This document shows positions 9,925-22,474 of a stretch of DNA of 64,000 nt, piece by piece; the stretch's first letter is position 1; the number at the start of each line of letters is the position of its first letter. The stretch is from Rheum nobile (lineage: Eukaryota; Streptophyta; Magnoliopsida; Caryophyllales; Polygonaceae): the NCBI GenBank assembly GCA_027886185.1, contig WOAB01000109.1, positions 9,590,501 to 9,654,500 of the forward strand. Direction: 5' to 3'. The notes under the pieces are model-generated. The model saw nothing but the letters and a program-made list of their open reading frames with translations. It did not search any database and had not been told where the DNA came from. The position numbers and the translations under genes were made by a program.

Positions 9925-12640
9925 AAATCGTGTATTTGTATCAATATCAAAAAAATGCACATGCAATAATTAGACAATGTGCGTTAATGACTTACAAAAT
10001 GAGTATTCAATACATCTATTGGATTCAATTATTCGAGTAAATTGGGTTTGAATGTAATGGTCAAGTACTTGTATAGTAAACTACATGGAGGGGAAATGTT
10101 TGTGTAGAAAAAGCATGGAATAATAAAACCAAGATGATATGTTAATTTGTGTCTTTGTTTATAATTATTAATCATATATTGCATGATCTTGTTTATTTTA
10201 AGGGTTTATTTAATTTGTTTTTTCTAATTTCTCCTTTAAATTCAGCAAATGTCATTTCAATCTATTAGTTGAATTTATTATTGTAAGTTATAAAGCTATT
10301 AGGAAAGTAAAGTAATTAATTTTTTCCTTAACTGGAGAATAAATAAATTTCAATTGACTGTGATTTTTTTAAAATTTCTCATAGATAGTGCATACAAAAG
10401 TATATTTTCAATTTCATAATGTGAAAATTATCAGATTATACGATATATATTATATCAAAAAACTATTAAAAATACTTTAAAAAATACATCTAACTTTATT
10501 ACAATCAACATCGTTCATATCGAAATTCATAGAAAAAAAAAACGGAGATCGGGGAGAGAATAGTAATGATCCCATTCGAGTTTGCACCATAGTTTCGTTT
10601 GTAGAGTACTTCTGTAAATAAGGCATAAATAAAGATTAGTTTATTGAAATGAATCAGAAAATGGAGTACAAACTTGCCAAATGTTGGTTTATTCAGTAAA
10701 ATATCAACAATTTGGACATGACTTTTACAAAATATATAAAAATTAGGAAGGAGAAGCAAAAGGATGAATTCGATGTAGATAAAAACAATCAAAGGAACAT
10801 GTGGCAAGAGATATGTCGATATGGGAATGGAGGGCAGGGATGAAAAAGTAGTTCCCGTATTTATATGGAATATTATGCATTTGATTTGAAATTGTTTATG
10901 AATGTAACGACGTCTAGAGATTCTCGTAATAGTATACCATATGGTTATCAATCAATCTTATTAAATGAGCTAATATATAGAATGAAAACACATGAAGCGT
11001 TTTGAACATATGAACAAACTTTAGTATTTTAACCGATCAAAATGAAACATTTTCTAACTAAATTAATAAGGACCATTATTATTATTATCAATTAATTGAT
11101 TATATTACGTATTCTTGTCCCATCTACATGTTTCAATTAATAAAAGGAAGAAGAAAAATGTACTACACACTTGGAACCCTCCAATTCTAACCAATATTAA
11201 GTTGATTATAAATTTCAATTATGCTACTTGACCTAGGCTTAGATATACTAACATATGATAAATGACCCAAACTTAGATATACAAACTTTGACCTAAAATG
11301 TGTCTCAAATTCTTCTATTGGATTCATTTATCCGAAATGACAGATTAATATATGTCCTAATTGTAAATCATATATTGCATGATACTGTTTATTCCGAGGC
11401 TTTAGTTAATTTTGAGCATTGTATACATATAATACATATATTTATACTAACTAAAATAGTTTAATAGTAACTAAAATTCTACTTCATAATTATGTTTGTA
11501 GTTTATTGGCATACTAATTAAAATTGTTTAATTTATAGGCTAAGTAATTGAGCATTCATTTCTCAAAAACTCTATTATATGCAGATATATATAGATTGAT
11601 ATAGAGAAAAAAATAACATGAATAAATTATACCAGACGAAAAAATGTAACAAATTTTAAATTCGAATCAAACTTATGATTTAAGTTATCAACGTAAAAAA
11701 ATTGTGTCTGTGATAACATTTTCATCTATGATATGGTTATTATAATGGTATTTATGCTGATAATGTTGGTTGTGGCGTTGATTTTAATAATTAAAAAGGT
11801 TTGTATATAAGAGAAGATATAGATTATAATAGAATGTAAATAATTGTATAGCCCAAAACTCTTTTTTGGAAATAAATTTGATTTTACGTGTGATACTTTT
11901 AAGGTGTAAGTGAGTAAATATTTACCAAAAATCTTATATTATACAAATATATAATTAGAAAGATTATATTAGAATTAGGAGTATATCATTTCTATATTTT
12001 ATATGTTGTTATTTAGGCAAAACACTTTCTTCTATGTGTTGATTTTATGTGTGATACTTCATACTTCTAAGGTGTAATCAAGAGGAGAGACATTTATAGT
12101 AAAAAACTCTATTTTATATTATATATAGATTCTTATTACATGTGAAGAATTTCCACGTGAATAATGTTAGTTTTGGATTTCATCTATATTTGAATGCTAA
12201 TTTTATATTAGTTCCACTCTATTTTTGTGATAAAATGTAGTTTTATGATAAAATGATGCCATGGGTAGATTTACTAAAAAAAAAAAATTTATATCATTTA
12301 AGAGGATTGCATTTTACATTATATATAGATATAGATATATAGATAGATATAAATACTTGTAATTTGCATATACACAACTTCAAAAATTGTTATCAAAATG
12401 GTACAGATTTTAATTCATTTATTAATTAGATTAGATGGATATACTTTGATAAAAAAAAAATAGATGGATATATATCTATTGATCGAGGCTTTTGTTAATA
12501 GTAAATTCATGTACGAATCTTTGCTGAAAATCATATTAAATCCAAAAAATAAAGATTTATCCTTATTTATTATATTTAGATTTTTTACTTGTATTTTATT
12601 TAAATTTATTAAATTAAACAAAAAATAAAATATAATTTAA
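9925..12640. other. AT-rich Helitron interior without genes
   Basis: This stretch has long A/T runs and many short frames without protein features. Microsatellite-like TATAGATATAGATA occurs near 12,315-12,345. I see no domain, TIR pair or RNA gene. It is most simply the interior of the minus-strand Helitron, with older fragments that I cannot resolve. Confidence 0.4.
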
Positions 12641-12773
12641 GTAGTTTCACGATTAATTTTTTTTTTAAATGTTGGATGATATGGAGGATGCTGGTTGGAT
12701 AAAGACGACACTTAGACGAATTTAACGTGGTGTTGACATGTAAGATTTAGACTTCTCCTTTAATATATATAGA

Positions 12774-13790
12774 TTATTTAAGATTTTTAAGTATTTTTAT
12801 AAGGGTTTATCATTTTCTCTTTAGGGTTTAGTTTCCTAAATCAAAATCCTTAACATGGGTATAGGTTAGACAAACCGTTTATCTAAATTCGCTATCTAAT
12901 TATTACTCAACAAAGTTACATCTTATTTACAGTAATAAGTTGTTCTTTCTTGTCATAAAAAAACTGTAACAAATATTGTGCTCCTGATAGACATGGTGTA
13001 ATAATTTCCTTAAGGTAAACATAGATTCCATTAAACAAAAGTTTATTAGCAACTAGTCATCCGAATCCAAGATCTATCCCCTGCCAAAACTTAACTTTCC
13101 TTAAACTTAAGAAAAAACAAACATTCAAAAGGTCTTATACTATTGGAAATCGGAATTTGTAACCGCCATCAAAACTTATATAAACCCTATCCCTTCGCAC
13201 TTAGTTCGTGCTCGATAATGAAGCTATCGACTCTGGTAGCATCCGACTTTGAATGACGATGACGTGGATGATGGAATAGTGGCTCTATTATCGAACCATT
13301 CCGGCTCCTTTTGCTTCCCCTCCACTGCAACACCATATATATATGCCATGGTGTCCTTTAACGGTATAGTGTACGTTTGCGGCCATGACTTGCGGAGGAG
13401 GATGAAGTAGAAGAAGTGAGGTCGTTCGTTGAACAACGGAGATACTTTTGGACCGTACGTTGATGTGTTTTATTCTTATCAAGGTTACTATAGAAGAATC
13501 TCTTTTATAATGAAATTCATAGTTTATATAAATTTTACTTTGAAAGATTTATGGATGTATAGTGTTTTCTCTTCTTCATTGTATGCATTGGGTACCTCTT
13601 TCATCTGTGCGGATCATCTTGGTCCAGAGAAATAAAGACCACAAAGTGTTATTAACAAAAAATGTGTTTTGTTTCTTTTTTATACAAAAGAACAAATTAA
13701 ATTGCTTTGTCTCGGGGTTCCAATTTTGCGGATGATGATGGTTTTTGGAGTGTAGTTTGGTGAGCACCAAAGAATTCGCCACTTTTTGCA
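12774..13790. other. Unassigned low-copy-looking sequence before the LINE fragment
   Basis: The composition is mixed, with short frames such as the one on the minus strand at 13,224-13,436, none showing a domain. A GC-richer block at 13,240-13,440 could be an old gene or element fragment. I recognise nothing specific. Confidence 0.3.
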
Positions 13791-13794
13791 CCTT

Positions 13795-14050
13795 GTGGGG
13801 GGCATGAACGAACCTTTGTAATGCTGAACGCTTCCTCATTGTATGCTTAGGGATTGTCCGGTTATTGCTCAAGCCTGGCGGAGTTTAGGTGGTCGGGGCT
13901 CCCACATCAATTCTTTCTCTTGGACTTAAGAGATTGGATTCGGTCTAACACCGCTCCTCGTGATTCTTGGAGTACGAAATTCTGCTTCATGATATGGTAT
14001 GCTTGGAAAGGATGGAATAAATTAATTTTCAATGGTGATAAGTTCGATAG
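13795..14050 (+). pseudogene. LINE fragment: zf-RVT region between reverse transcriptase and RNase H
   Basis: Across two shifted frames the plus strand reads DCPVIAQAWRSLGG, then LDLRDWIRSNTAPRDSWS and FCFMIWYAWKGWNKLIFNG. This is the zinc-binding zf-RVT region and the tryptophan-rich linker that follow reverse transcriptase in plant L1-type LINEs. Frameshifts and stops show that it is dead. The frame breaks off at a TATATATA tract where element A begins. The RNase H part that should follow is absent here but appears at 63,196 in the same orientation. Confidence 0.7.
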
Positions 14051-14289
14051 ATCATCTATATATATATATATAGAGGGGTGCTCAGGTAAAACGAGTCTTG
14101 TGGTGAAACGAGTGGACAATTTTGGAGCGTTGGATTGAGGATGATAGATGGCTAGATTAGGAGAGAGAAAATAGGGTGTAGTGGGGGTGTGAATCATGGA
14201 ATAAATATCACCACCAAAATAGGCAGTTAGAAGGAGATTGGAGAGAGAAAGATTAGAGAGAGAAAACATGGATTCGGTCCAGAAATTTC

Positions 14290-15130
14290 TAAACCGTTTT
14301 GCATTTCGATACACAAAATCTGCATATCGACACGAAAATTGTGAATATCGTTTAATGTTCTTTGCATATCTGTTTATTTTGTTCATGTTCCATCGTATTC
14401 ATGCTGATATTCATTGTCTTATGTCTGATATTCAAGTATGGTGAGTGCTTATTCATTATGTATATAATGCATCCACTGAATTGAAAAAAAAATTGTGCAT
14501 ATCAAAACACATTATTTGAATATCGTTCAAGTATTTCTGAATATCTGTTATTCGGTATCATACATATCCCATCCACACAAATGAATATCATAGTCATGGT
14601 CAAGGAAATAATTCATAATTACAAGCTGCATATCATACAAGTAAATTCTGCATATCACTGTATAAAAAATGCATATCCCATCCACATAATTACATGGCCA
14701 CGATCGATGTCCTTGAACAGCGCCCGCGACTTGTTCTTTCCTAGCACTCAGCGAGATCTTCCTTGGCCGCGCTCGCGGCTTATTCTGCATATCAATGTAT
14801 AGAAAATGCAAAAGTCATCCACACAAATGAATATCACATTCACGGCCAATGAAATAATCTATCATAAAAAAATGCATATCATACAAGTATATTCTGCATA
14901 TCAATGTATGGAAAATGCATATCACATCCACACAAATGAATATCACAATCACGGCCAGTGAAATAATCTATAATAACAAATTGCATATCATACAAGTATA
15001 TTCTGCATATCAATGCATGTAAAATGCATATCACATCCACACAAATGAATATCACAATCACGACCAGTGAAATAATCTATAATAACAAATTGCATATCAT
15101 ACAAGTATTATCTGCATAACAAATTGCATA
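14290..15130. repeat. Left arm of a ~1 kb inverted repeat with GCATATC tandem units
   Basis: Units of roughly 110 bases carry TGCATATCATACAAGTAT, CTGCATATCAATG, CATATCACATCCACACAAAT and GAATATCACAATCACGGCC. The complement of this arm, at high identity and including the unique parts, lies at 34,390-35,250. A GC-rich patch near 14,715-14,785 (CAGCGCCCGCGAC, GCCGCGCTCGCGGC) also recurs in the other arm. Confidence 0.8.
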
Positions 15131-15469
15131 TCATACAAGTTTAATCCAAACAAAATAAAAAAAGGAAAAAAAAATAACAAAAGAAAAAAATAATAATCAA
15201 AACAACACCACTGCACAGCATCACCGGCATAACACAGCACCACGACACTGTTCTTCAATTTGCAACTACAATTCACAACTACAATACGGAACTGTTCTTC
15301 AATTTACATAGTCTATAATATAATCAATTTTTTATCGTATTCATATGATAATGTCTCATTTTTTCTCAATCATGAATCAAGCTGTAAAATACGATCAAAA
15401 AGGAAAAAAATAAAAGTACTCACCGATAGACGAATACGATTCAAGTCGATTTAAGTCGAGGACATCTCG

Positions 15470-15840
15470 GAAGATTTGAGGACGGGCACGGATCTGGGTT
15501 TGTGGGGGGTCGCCGGTGTGCGTTGCCGGTGTGGGTCGCCGGCGGGAGAGAGATGAGGGAGAGATGGTGAGGCAGATCTGCGAGAGAGAGAAGAGTAGAT
15601 CGCGAAGCGGTTGGACGAGCCGTGACGCGGTCCGGTGGTGGTTGTGGGTTCAGCGGCACGGCGTGTTACGCGCCAAGAGAGACGGGCACGGATCTGGGTT
15701 TGTGGGGGGTCGCCGGTGTGGGTTGCCGACGGGAGAGAGATGAGGGAGAGATGGTGAGGCAGATCTGCGAGATAGAGGGGTCTTCGAGAGAGGTGAATCG
15801 AAATGGAAGTTGAAAAGTCATGGAAATAGGAAAGGGTAGA
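15470..15840. other. Captured GC-rich gene-like block with internal ~200-bp duplication
   Basis: GGGCACGGATCTGGGTTTGT and the following GGGTCGCCGGTGTG occur at about 15,483 and again at about 15,684. GGGAGAGAGATGAGGGAGAG follows in each copy. Composition is far from the AT-rich surroundings, as in gene fragments carried by Pack-type elements. The frames are short and without domains, so the source gene is unknown. Confidence 0.5.
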
Positions 15841-16008
15841 AATCAGATCCCATAAAATTAGGAAGGTGTGGTAATCGGGTGTGGGTAAATCTACCCTCTA
15901 ATTTTGAACCTTCCTAGATTAAATCTCAGCCATCCATCTTAAACTAATCTAACGTTTTATATTTGTACACTCGTTTCACTATAAGGAGTTGTTTTACTAG
16001 AACATAGA

Positions 16009-16477
16009 TCTATATATATATATATATTAAAGCAAAAGAATTTAAAGCCACCATATTGATTATGACCCCATAATTCTATGTGTCAATTTGTGATTAATTT
16101 ATTTTTTTATTAACAATTCTATTCAATTTAAATTACAATATCTAATCACAACTAACTTCAAATATATAAAAACTATATACAACTTTTTTATAAAATTTGA
16201 TTTCTACAAATTACACATACAATAAGCTTCTAATATATGTCACAATAATATATGATAGAGTTCCTACTAAACTTATATATAAAATATATCTTCAATTCAT
16301 TTATGTAATTAATAATATTATATTTATCTGTTTGCATATATAATTTGACCTATATAAAATCATATAATATATACAATTTCCAACTCATAGTCATAGTGCA
16401 TGTACTTTTGTAATCAAACCTACTATATTATATTATTATACATACAAATTGTATGACCCATCTATATATATATATAT
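16009..16477 (+). mobile_element. Helitron 5'-end fragment between elements A and B
   Basis: It starts TCTATATATATATATA, then TTAAAGCAAAAGAATTTA and GCCACCATATTGATTATG. This matches the block that follows element B at about 35,700. The rest is AT-rich. No CTAG/hairpin terminus is present, so only the 5' part survives, ending in another TATATA tract. Confidence 0.5.
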
Positions 16478-16829
16478 AGATCTATGCTCTAGTAAAACAG
16501 GCTCTTATAGTGAAACGGATAAATGATTCTAGTGCATTGGATGTTGATGAGATTGACGGACAAGATTTAATGGAGGGAGGTACACAATAATTTAAATAGA
16601 AGACACACACTAGATTACCTAATTTTATGAGATTTGTTTTCCCCAATTTACTCCCTCTTTCTCCAATCCACCGATTCACTTTCCCATTAAATCGTCTCTC
16701 CCTTTCTCCTTCCAAAAACCGTTCATCGTCTCCCTCAATGCACTCTCTCTCTCTCTCTCTCTCTCGAAAATTCTTCCACCTCCATTGAAGCATCCGGAGC
16801 CCTTGTCGGTGACGGCGTAGGCGAAGATG

Positions 16830-17009
16830 ACGAATCCCATGAGGGCGGCGAGGATGAAGATTATTGACGACGAGATGCGCATGGAGATTGTTGACGACGT
16901 CGGCGACCTCCTGCCAGTGCTTCTGGCGGTAACCTTTGCGGTTGAGATCGAGGTAGCGCCGGTGCTTCTCCTCGGTTGAGATCGAGGTAGCGCCGATGAC
17001 GAATCTCTT
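16830..17009 (-). pseudogene. Captured trihelix transcription factor fragment, copy 1
   Basis: One minus-strand frame reads HRRYLDLNRKGYRQKHWQEV and then ADVVNNLHAH, matching the Myb/SANT-like trihelix domain of ASIL/ENAP-type factors (YLxLxRGxxxQKxWQDVAxxV). No start codon, introns or remaining domain are present. A YLDLN-coding segment is partly duplicated at its upstream end. It sits inside a TIR element next to a (CT)n tract at 16,745-16,765, consistent with gene-fragment capture. A different frame through 16,800-16,870 gives a hydrophobic FILAALMGFVIFAYAV stretch that may come from a second gene. Confidence 0.5.
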
Positions 17010-17562
17010 TGTTTACCAATTCTCATATTTATATACTACTTAATTAGTACTTACCTTATAAAACCAAACCCTATAAGATTTAGCATAACAATATATCCAA
17101 AGCTACAATTTGTCTACTCGATATATCGATCGTTAATGGCGGCAGATATGTGGGCTAGAATTATAAGGAAACGGCTCGGCGGACTTCTGAACAGCGGCGG
17201 CGGGCGCTGCAACCTCCACGGCGGGCGCCGTAATGGCGGCGGGCTCCGCATTTCCACGGCGGGCGCCGTGGCCAAGTCGTAGCCATCATTGTTGGGAGGT
17301 TTAGGCGGCGGTCGCCGTTGCTTCTGCGGCGGGCGCCGTAAGGTACTTCCTCCGAAGTCTTCGTCTCTTCAGCTCCTTGGCGTCTACTTCTGGTGGCTTC
17401 CTCCTCAGTGTCTACTATGATCTCCAAAACGGCTCAAACACCTCCAAATACACCAACTTCGCCCCCAAACGCCATACACATGAATGTGTCTAAATCTACC
17501 CGAATGGCACCAATAAAACCTCTAATGACTCTTGGTTAAGCCCTATAAAATAGTGCTTATCA
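17010..17562 (-). mobile_element. Solo-LTR-like insertion with GGCGGGCGCC words
   Basis: On the minus strand it starts TGATAAGCACTATTTTATAG and ends TTGGTAAACA, so it has TG...CA ends. Near its minus-strand middle it carries four GC-rich words of the type ACGGCG-GG-CGCCGT. Start sequence and word placement recall the Athila-type LTR at 18,544, but the sequences are otherwise different. Flanking bases show no target duplication. Instead a roughly 130-base direct repeat (the trihelix fragment) lies on both sides, so the exact nature is uncertain. Confidence 0.35.
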
Positions 17563-17700
17563 GGCGGCGAGGATGAAGATTGTTGACGACGAGATGCGCA
17601 TGGAGATTGTTGACGACGTTAGTGACCTCCTGCCAGTGCTTCTGGCGGTAACCTCCGCGGTTGAGATCGAGGTAGCGCCAGGGGAAACGGATGGCCAGGC
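17563..17700 (-). pseudogene. Captured trihelix transcription factor fragment, copy 2
   Basis: The minus strand reads WRYLDLNRGGYRQKHWQEV then TNVVNNLHAH, nearly the same as the copy at 16,830-17,009 and in the same orientation. The two copies bracket the solo-LTR-like segment. This copy extends slightly further toward the protein's N-terminal side (LAIRFPW). It is only about 45 codons, with no start or stop signals of a functional gene. Confidence 0.5.
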
Positions 17701-18543
17701 AGCGTCACACTATGTTCTCCGTCTTGGATGCTGCTCCTTTTTCGTCATCCTCTTCCTCCTCTCCATGTCACGTGCCCCTCGCGTGCCCTCCGCCTCCTGT
17801 GAGTTTCACTTTTACCCATCCATTCTCAATTTTTCTTTTTTATTTAAGGGATTTCACTGTTGTTGTTGAGTGTACGAAGAATGTCTGGATTTGTAGATCC
17901 GAGATGACTTTTTGCTGTTTGTGTTTTATTTTATTTCGTATTGTATGTTTTTCAATTTGGATTTTTATGGATTTAATAATTTAGGATGATTAATTGGGTT
18001 GTACTCCATCTGTAGCAATTCAATTTGGGTAAATAAATTGTCTGTCAAATTTAAGGGTTTGACAATTTGGATCAGAAAATCTACCATGTAATTATTCTTC
18101 TTTGGTCAAAATTGTTGATACTGCAAACAATTGAGCTGTTAGGCGTTACGGTTTTTTATTAGCAATTCAATTTGGTCAAACTTTTGTTCCCAATGAAATG
18201 TTGTACCTAAGAATTGAATTGCTTGAAATTTAAAGTTGTAGACCCAATATTGAGCTTTGTGAATTCACCAGAGTACTATTTGTTTCAAATTGAATTAGCC
18301 TTTTTTAAGTCATTTGTTGATGGGATGAACACTTTCAAGGTTTTGTCTGGATAATATTTTTTTTTAAAACCAATGAACTTGAGCAACAGTGATTTCAAAC
18401 ATTTCCCAATCTCATATTTCCCTTCATTAGCATTGAACTCTTTTTGATATTTTTTATGGGAATTGGGTTTGGAATTTTTTGATAGATAATTTATCAGTGA
18501 CAGGCAAAGCTCAAGCCTTTAGAGAACTAATCAAGTTATGAAG
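17701..18543. other. Non-coding remainder of element B left of the retrotransposon
   Basis: A GC-rich patch (17,701-17,810) with plus-strand serine/proline-rich frames probably belongs to the captured fragment's leader. From 17,850 on, the sequence is AT-rich without domains. It ends in TGAAG (18,539-18,543), the target site of the Athila-type element. Confidence 0.35.
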
Positions 18544-19849
18544 TGATAGGTGCCATTTCAGGCACCTTAACTAGTGATTATTGACATGATTTAGATGGAG
18601 TTTCGGTATAGATTTAGACTAATTCTGTAATCCAGAAGAAGAGTTAAGAAGTGAAGATATCATAGGATTTACAGCTTTATGAAGGATGGAGAAGATGGAG
18701 GAGGAGATCTGCTTAAGACTCATGGAGGAAGGCTACCATCACTTTGTAGTACAGAAGAGCAGAAGATGAAGATTTGAAGAAGCTGTACTTCACTGCCCCG
18801 CGCCACAAGCCACCGCGACCCGACGATGGACTTCAGAGAAGGCAACACAGCGAAGCCACCGCCCCGCGGTGGAACTCACCGCCCCGCGGTGGAACTCACC
18901 GCCCAGCGGTGGATGTAGACGCCTCGCGGCCAGCGTTTATTTGTTTCCGATTTTAGCATTTTCGGATATTCCATTTTCTATTATTTTATTTCCGTTATTT
19001 TGTTTGCTAGGTTTAGCTTATCTTTCCTAAACCTATTTAAGAGTTTTTCCAGTTTTTAGATGGGGACGTTCTCATTATTCATTCTAGATCTAGGGTTTGA
19101 ACGAATGGAGAACTAAACACCTTTATTTTGCTAGACAATTGAAGCATTGCAATGAATTGGTTGTGAGATTTCTATTCCTTGTTCTATATCTTATTAAGTT
19201 GGTTTAATTCTCTTGAGCATATTGTCTATTGGTTTGTGTTGGTTTATCTAGAGTTGCTAACTAGGTTTATCGATATTTATCATAGTGCTAGGATTTGCAT
19301 ATAGCGGAATGCGAGTGCATATCTAGTGGCAAACACAATTGTTACATATAGTGGAATACGAGTGTGCAATTGTGAGAGAGAATTATTTGCATGTTAAGTA
19401 GTAAGGTTTTCTTCTATTTGCATGTATCATATATCCTTGTTTGAATGCTATTGCTTTATCGATAGTAAGGTTTTCTTCTATTGATATTGTGGTAAGTGCT
19501 ATCAACAACTGTCTGAATTGGTAGTTAATTACGATCAGGATGGGAACGACTATAAGATTGTGAAAAGAACTTGGAATAATAGTTATCAGTGATCAACCAG
19601 TTTTATCTGCAGTGTGGATATTTGTCTAGTGGAATACTTCCACCCATCATACTTATTCTTTGTTTAAAGCTTGAATCATTGTTACTCTGCGATCACATAA
19701 AACCCCCCTTATTACTTGTCAGTTACACGTCTTTTGCATACAGATAACCGACTCCCTGTGGGATCGACCCTGACTTGCTTGTTATACTCTTTAGTAGGTG
19801 AATTAGGATTTCTTTGACAGGAAAACGACACCGGTTTCCGGCCTTGTCA
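18544..19849 (+). repeat. 5' LTR of the Athila-type element
   Basis: It has TG...CA ends and is 1306 bp. A TATTTAAG box at 19,034 probably sets the transcription start. Near its start lie GC-rich words: CACCGC-CCC-GCGGTG twice and CACCGC-CCA-GCGGTG once, between 18,855 and 18,915. It has one such unit more than the 3' LTR. Confidence 0.93.
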
Positions 19850-19853
19850 AATT

Positions 19854-19871
19854 TGGTGCCGTTGCCGGGGA
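19854..19871 (+). promoter_or_regulatory. Primer binding site, tRNA-Asp type
   Basis: TGGTGCCGTTGCCGGGGA follows the LTR by four bases. It is complementary to the 3' end of plant tRNA-Asp with one mismatch (T where the tRNA complement has C). This primer is typical of Athila elements. Confidence 0.85.
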
Positions 19872-21179
19872 GTCAAATACTCTGTTTGTGATTATTTGTG
19901 ATTGAATGCAGTGTGGATCTATCTTACGGTCCACACCTTTGCTACTGATTCACTACTTGTTGAAGTTGATATAGAGACAGGTACGAATGGCTCAGACACT
20001 CCGACAACTGACTGTGCCAAATCTGATACAGCAGCCATTGGCTGTAATCATTCCACCCCTTGCGGATGGTGTGACATTTGAGCTCAGAACAGGAGTGATA
20101 CAGTTGCTCCCGAGATACCATGGACGAAGTGGAGAGGACCCCATCCAACACTTGGGTAAATTCCACAACGTCATTATGAGCATTAAACCAGCTAACGTCA
20201 CTGAAGATCAAATTAAAATGAGAGCCTTCGGGTTCACTCTTAAGGACGATGCTGAAGACTGGTACTATCATCTGCCTGGCGGAAGCATAGATTCATGGGC
20301 TAAGCTACATAAGGCATTCCTCGCACAATATTTCCCAACCAAGATGGTGAACGCCTTGAAAAGGGCGATTGCCAGTATTGAACAAGGAGAGGAGGAGACC
20401 CTTTATGACTATTGTGAGCGGTTTAAACGACTTTGTTCTAGTTGCCCGTTCCATGGTTTTGACAAGAAAGCTCTAGTACTCTATGTTTACAATGGGCTGC
20501 TGGATGATGAAAGAAGAATCATAGATGCTACTTGTGGTGGTAGTATCTTGAATATGACCCCTGATGCAGCCATGACTAGACTTCATGATATGGCTGAGAG
20601 CACAAAGGATTTTGATGAAGCCCCAAAGACCAGAAGAGTTAATGCTGTCAACTCCAATGATGCGCATTTATTGCAAGAAATTGCTTCATTGAAAGACGTA
20701 ATTGCGAAGATGGGTAAACAAGAAGCACCTCAACATCACAATGCTTGTGGAATTTGCGTTGATCCATTTCACAACACCAATGCTTGTCCCCAACTTCAGG
20801 ATGCCACTACTGCTGAAGTATACGCTGCTGGAGGTTACGGACCTATTAGACCTCGACATGATCAACAACAGCTACACCAACCACCACAACCTCACTTTGA
20901 TGAGCTACCAGTTGCTCCCCAAGCTAGTAGTTCCTCTTCAACTAACGACTTGATCACGACCTTAACAATGCACTTCACAACTCATGTGCAAACAACTGAG
21001 GCAAGCATCAAGAGCATGGCAGAGAGAGTGGGTCAGTTAACAGATGTGGTCACTAGGTTGGACAAAAGGGCCTCGCAAGAAAGTGTAAGTGATGTGACCC
21101 TCCGAAGTGGCAAGCAATTGCAAGTCGCTCCTACTGCGGAAAAGGACGACAAAGCTGAAATTGAGGATGGGCAAATCCT

Positions 21180-21415
21180 ACCGCCCCGCGGTGCTTGCGA
21201 CCGCGACCCGGCGGACACTATCAGTTCTCCTGAGTTACAACCACCGCCCCGCGGCCAAGAACACCGCCTCGCGGTGAGACCACCGTCCCGCGGCCAAGAA
21301 CACCGCCTCGCGGTGAGACCACCGCCCCGCGGCCAAGAACACCGCCTCGCGGTGAGACCACCGCCCCGCGGCCAAGAACACCGCCTCGCGGTGAGACTAC
21401 CGCCCCGCGGTGAAA
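21180..21415 (+). repeat. Translated GC-rich inverted-repeat words in gag (four tandem ~39-bp units)
   Basis: Units of CCGCCCCGCGGCC-AAGAA and CACCGCCTCGCGGTG alternate, each about 39 bases and in frame. The encoded units read PPPRGQEHRLAVR, repeated four times with one PPSRGQ variant and a preceding PPRGACDRDPAD. The array lies between the zinc-knuckle-like region and the protease in a Pro/Arg-rich, disordered-looking segment. Confidence 0.85.
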
Positions 21416-22474
21416 GCCCAGATCTGGATGTTGATCCCGACGAAGAAGAGGACCCCTATGTTCGTCCAAATTTTCCTCCTCTTGGTTCTGAAAAGCCTCC
21501 TGCCCCCTTTCCGGAGGCACTAAAGGAAAGGAGAATAATCGACGACAAGGATCTCTTCGACACCTTCAGTAAGTGTGAGGTAAACATCCCCCTCCTCAAT
21601 CTTGTAAAAAGTGTACCTAGGTACGCTAAGTTTTTAAAGGAGCTATGCACCATAAAGAGAAATCAGAAGCTGAAGGGCAAGGAAAAAGTCAAGGTCAGCG
21701 AACGCATATCTGCTGTATTCCAGAGACGTATGCCAAAGAAGTGCGGCGATCCAGGTATGTGGAGCATTCCTTGTATTATTGGTGACACTAAATTTGAAAG
21801 AGCTATGCTTGATCTTGGTGCCTCCATTAATGTTTTGCCCTATTCCCTCTATGAATCTCTTAGACTTGGACCTCTGCAGGAAACATGAATTATAATTCAA
21901 TTAACTGATAGGTCTAGTGTCTACCCTAGAGGAGTAGTAGAGGATGTTCTTGTTATGGTTGATAAATTGATATTCCCTGTATATTTTTATGTCTTAGATA
22001 TGGATACGGATACAAATGCGACTCCTATACTGTTAGGTAGACCATTTTTGAAAACTGCTAAGACTAAACTTGATTTGCAAAGTGGGACACTTTCTATGGA
22101 ATTCGATGGGGAGAAGGTGGAATATAATATTTATGAAGCTATGAAACACCCCAATGAAAACCATTCTTTATGCTCCATTGATGTGATTGATTCTATTGCG
22201 CAAGATATATTTGATATATCTGGTCCTGATGAGTTGATATCCATTGTTGAGAATAATTTGGATTTGTCCCATAAGGAATACTCTTTACCAACTAACATGC
22301 AGGAAATTATAGCTCAGATGGATGCATATGGTAAGTTTCCTATAGATCCTTTGGGCATTGGCCCCAATTTACTAAACCCGAGCGAGAAGCTCGTTCCCTC
22401 TGTTGTACAGGCTCCCGAGATTGAATTGAAACCGTTGCTGGATCACCTCAAGTACGCATTTCTTGGAGCCAACG

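Larger units (their letters stand above)
3263..12773 (-). mobile_element. Non-autonomous Helitron, split by a MULE (minus strand)
   Basis: The minus-strand 5' end at 12,773 reads TCTATATATATTAAAGGAG with A as the flanking host base. The putative 3' end at 3263-3266 is CTAG followed by T, preceded by GGGCATGTTCA, which resembles the usual GCACGGGTAATACA stretch but has lost a clean hairpin. Without the nested MULE it would be about 3 kb. It encodes no Rep/helicase that I can see. Both termini are in the right order and orientation, but pairing them as one element is an inference. A second, older terminus could lie among the AT-rich sequence at 10.0-12.6 kb. Confidence 0.4.
14071..16008. mobile_element. 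TIR element A (MULE-like) with long subterminal repeats and captured GC-rich sequence
   Basis: The left end reads CAGGTAAAACGAGTC followed by GTGGTGAAACGAGTGGACAA. The right end, read inward, has CTAGTAAAACAACTCC and ATAGTGAAACGAGTGTACAA. The ends are imperfect TIRs flanked by TATATA tracts, so any TA-rich target duplication cannot be separated from the repeat. Inside are a GCATATC-rich array (14,300-15,130) and a GC-rich duplicated block (15,470-15,835). I place it with MULE-like/Pack-type elements because of TIR length, AT-rich targets and cargo, but no transposase confirms the superfamily. Confidence 0.5.

Noticed and set aside
10505..10951. 148-residue minus-strand frame as a membrane protein
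   Set aside because: Ile/Phe-rich translation of AT-rich Helitron DNA; no domain, no coding-like composition.
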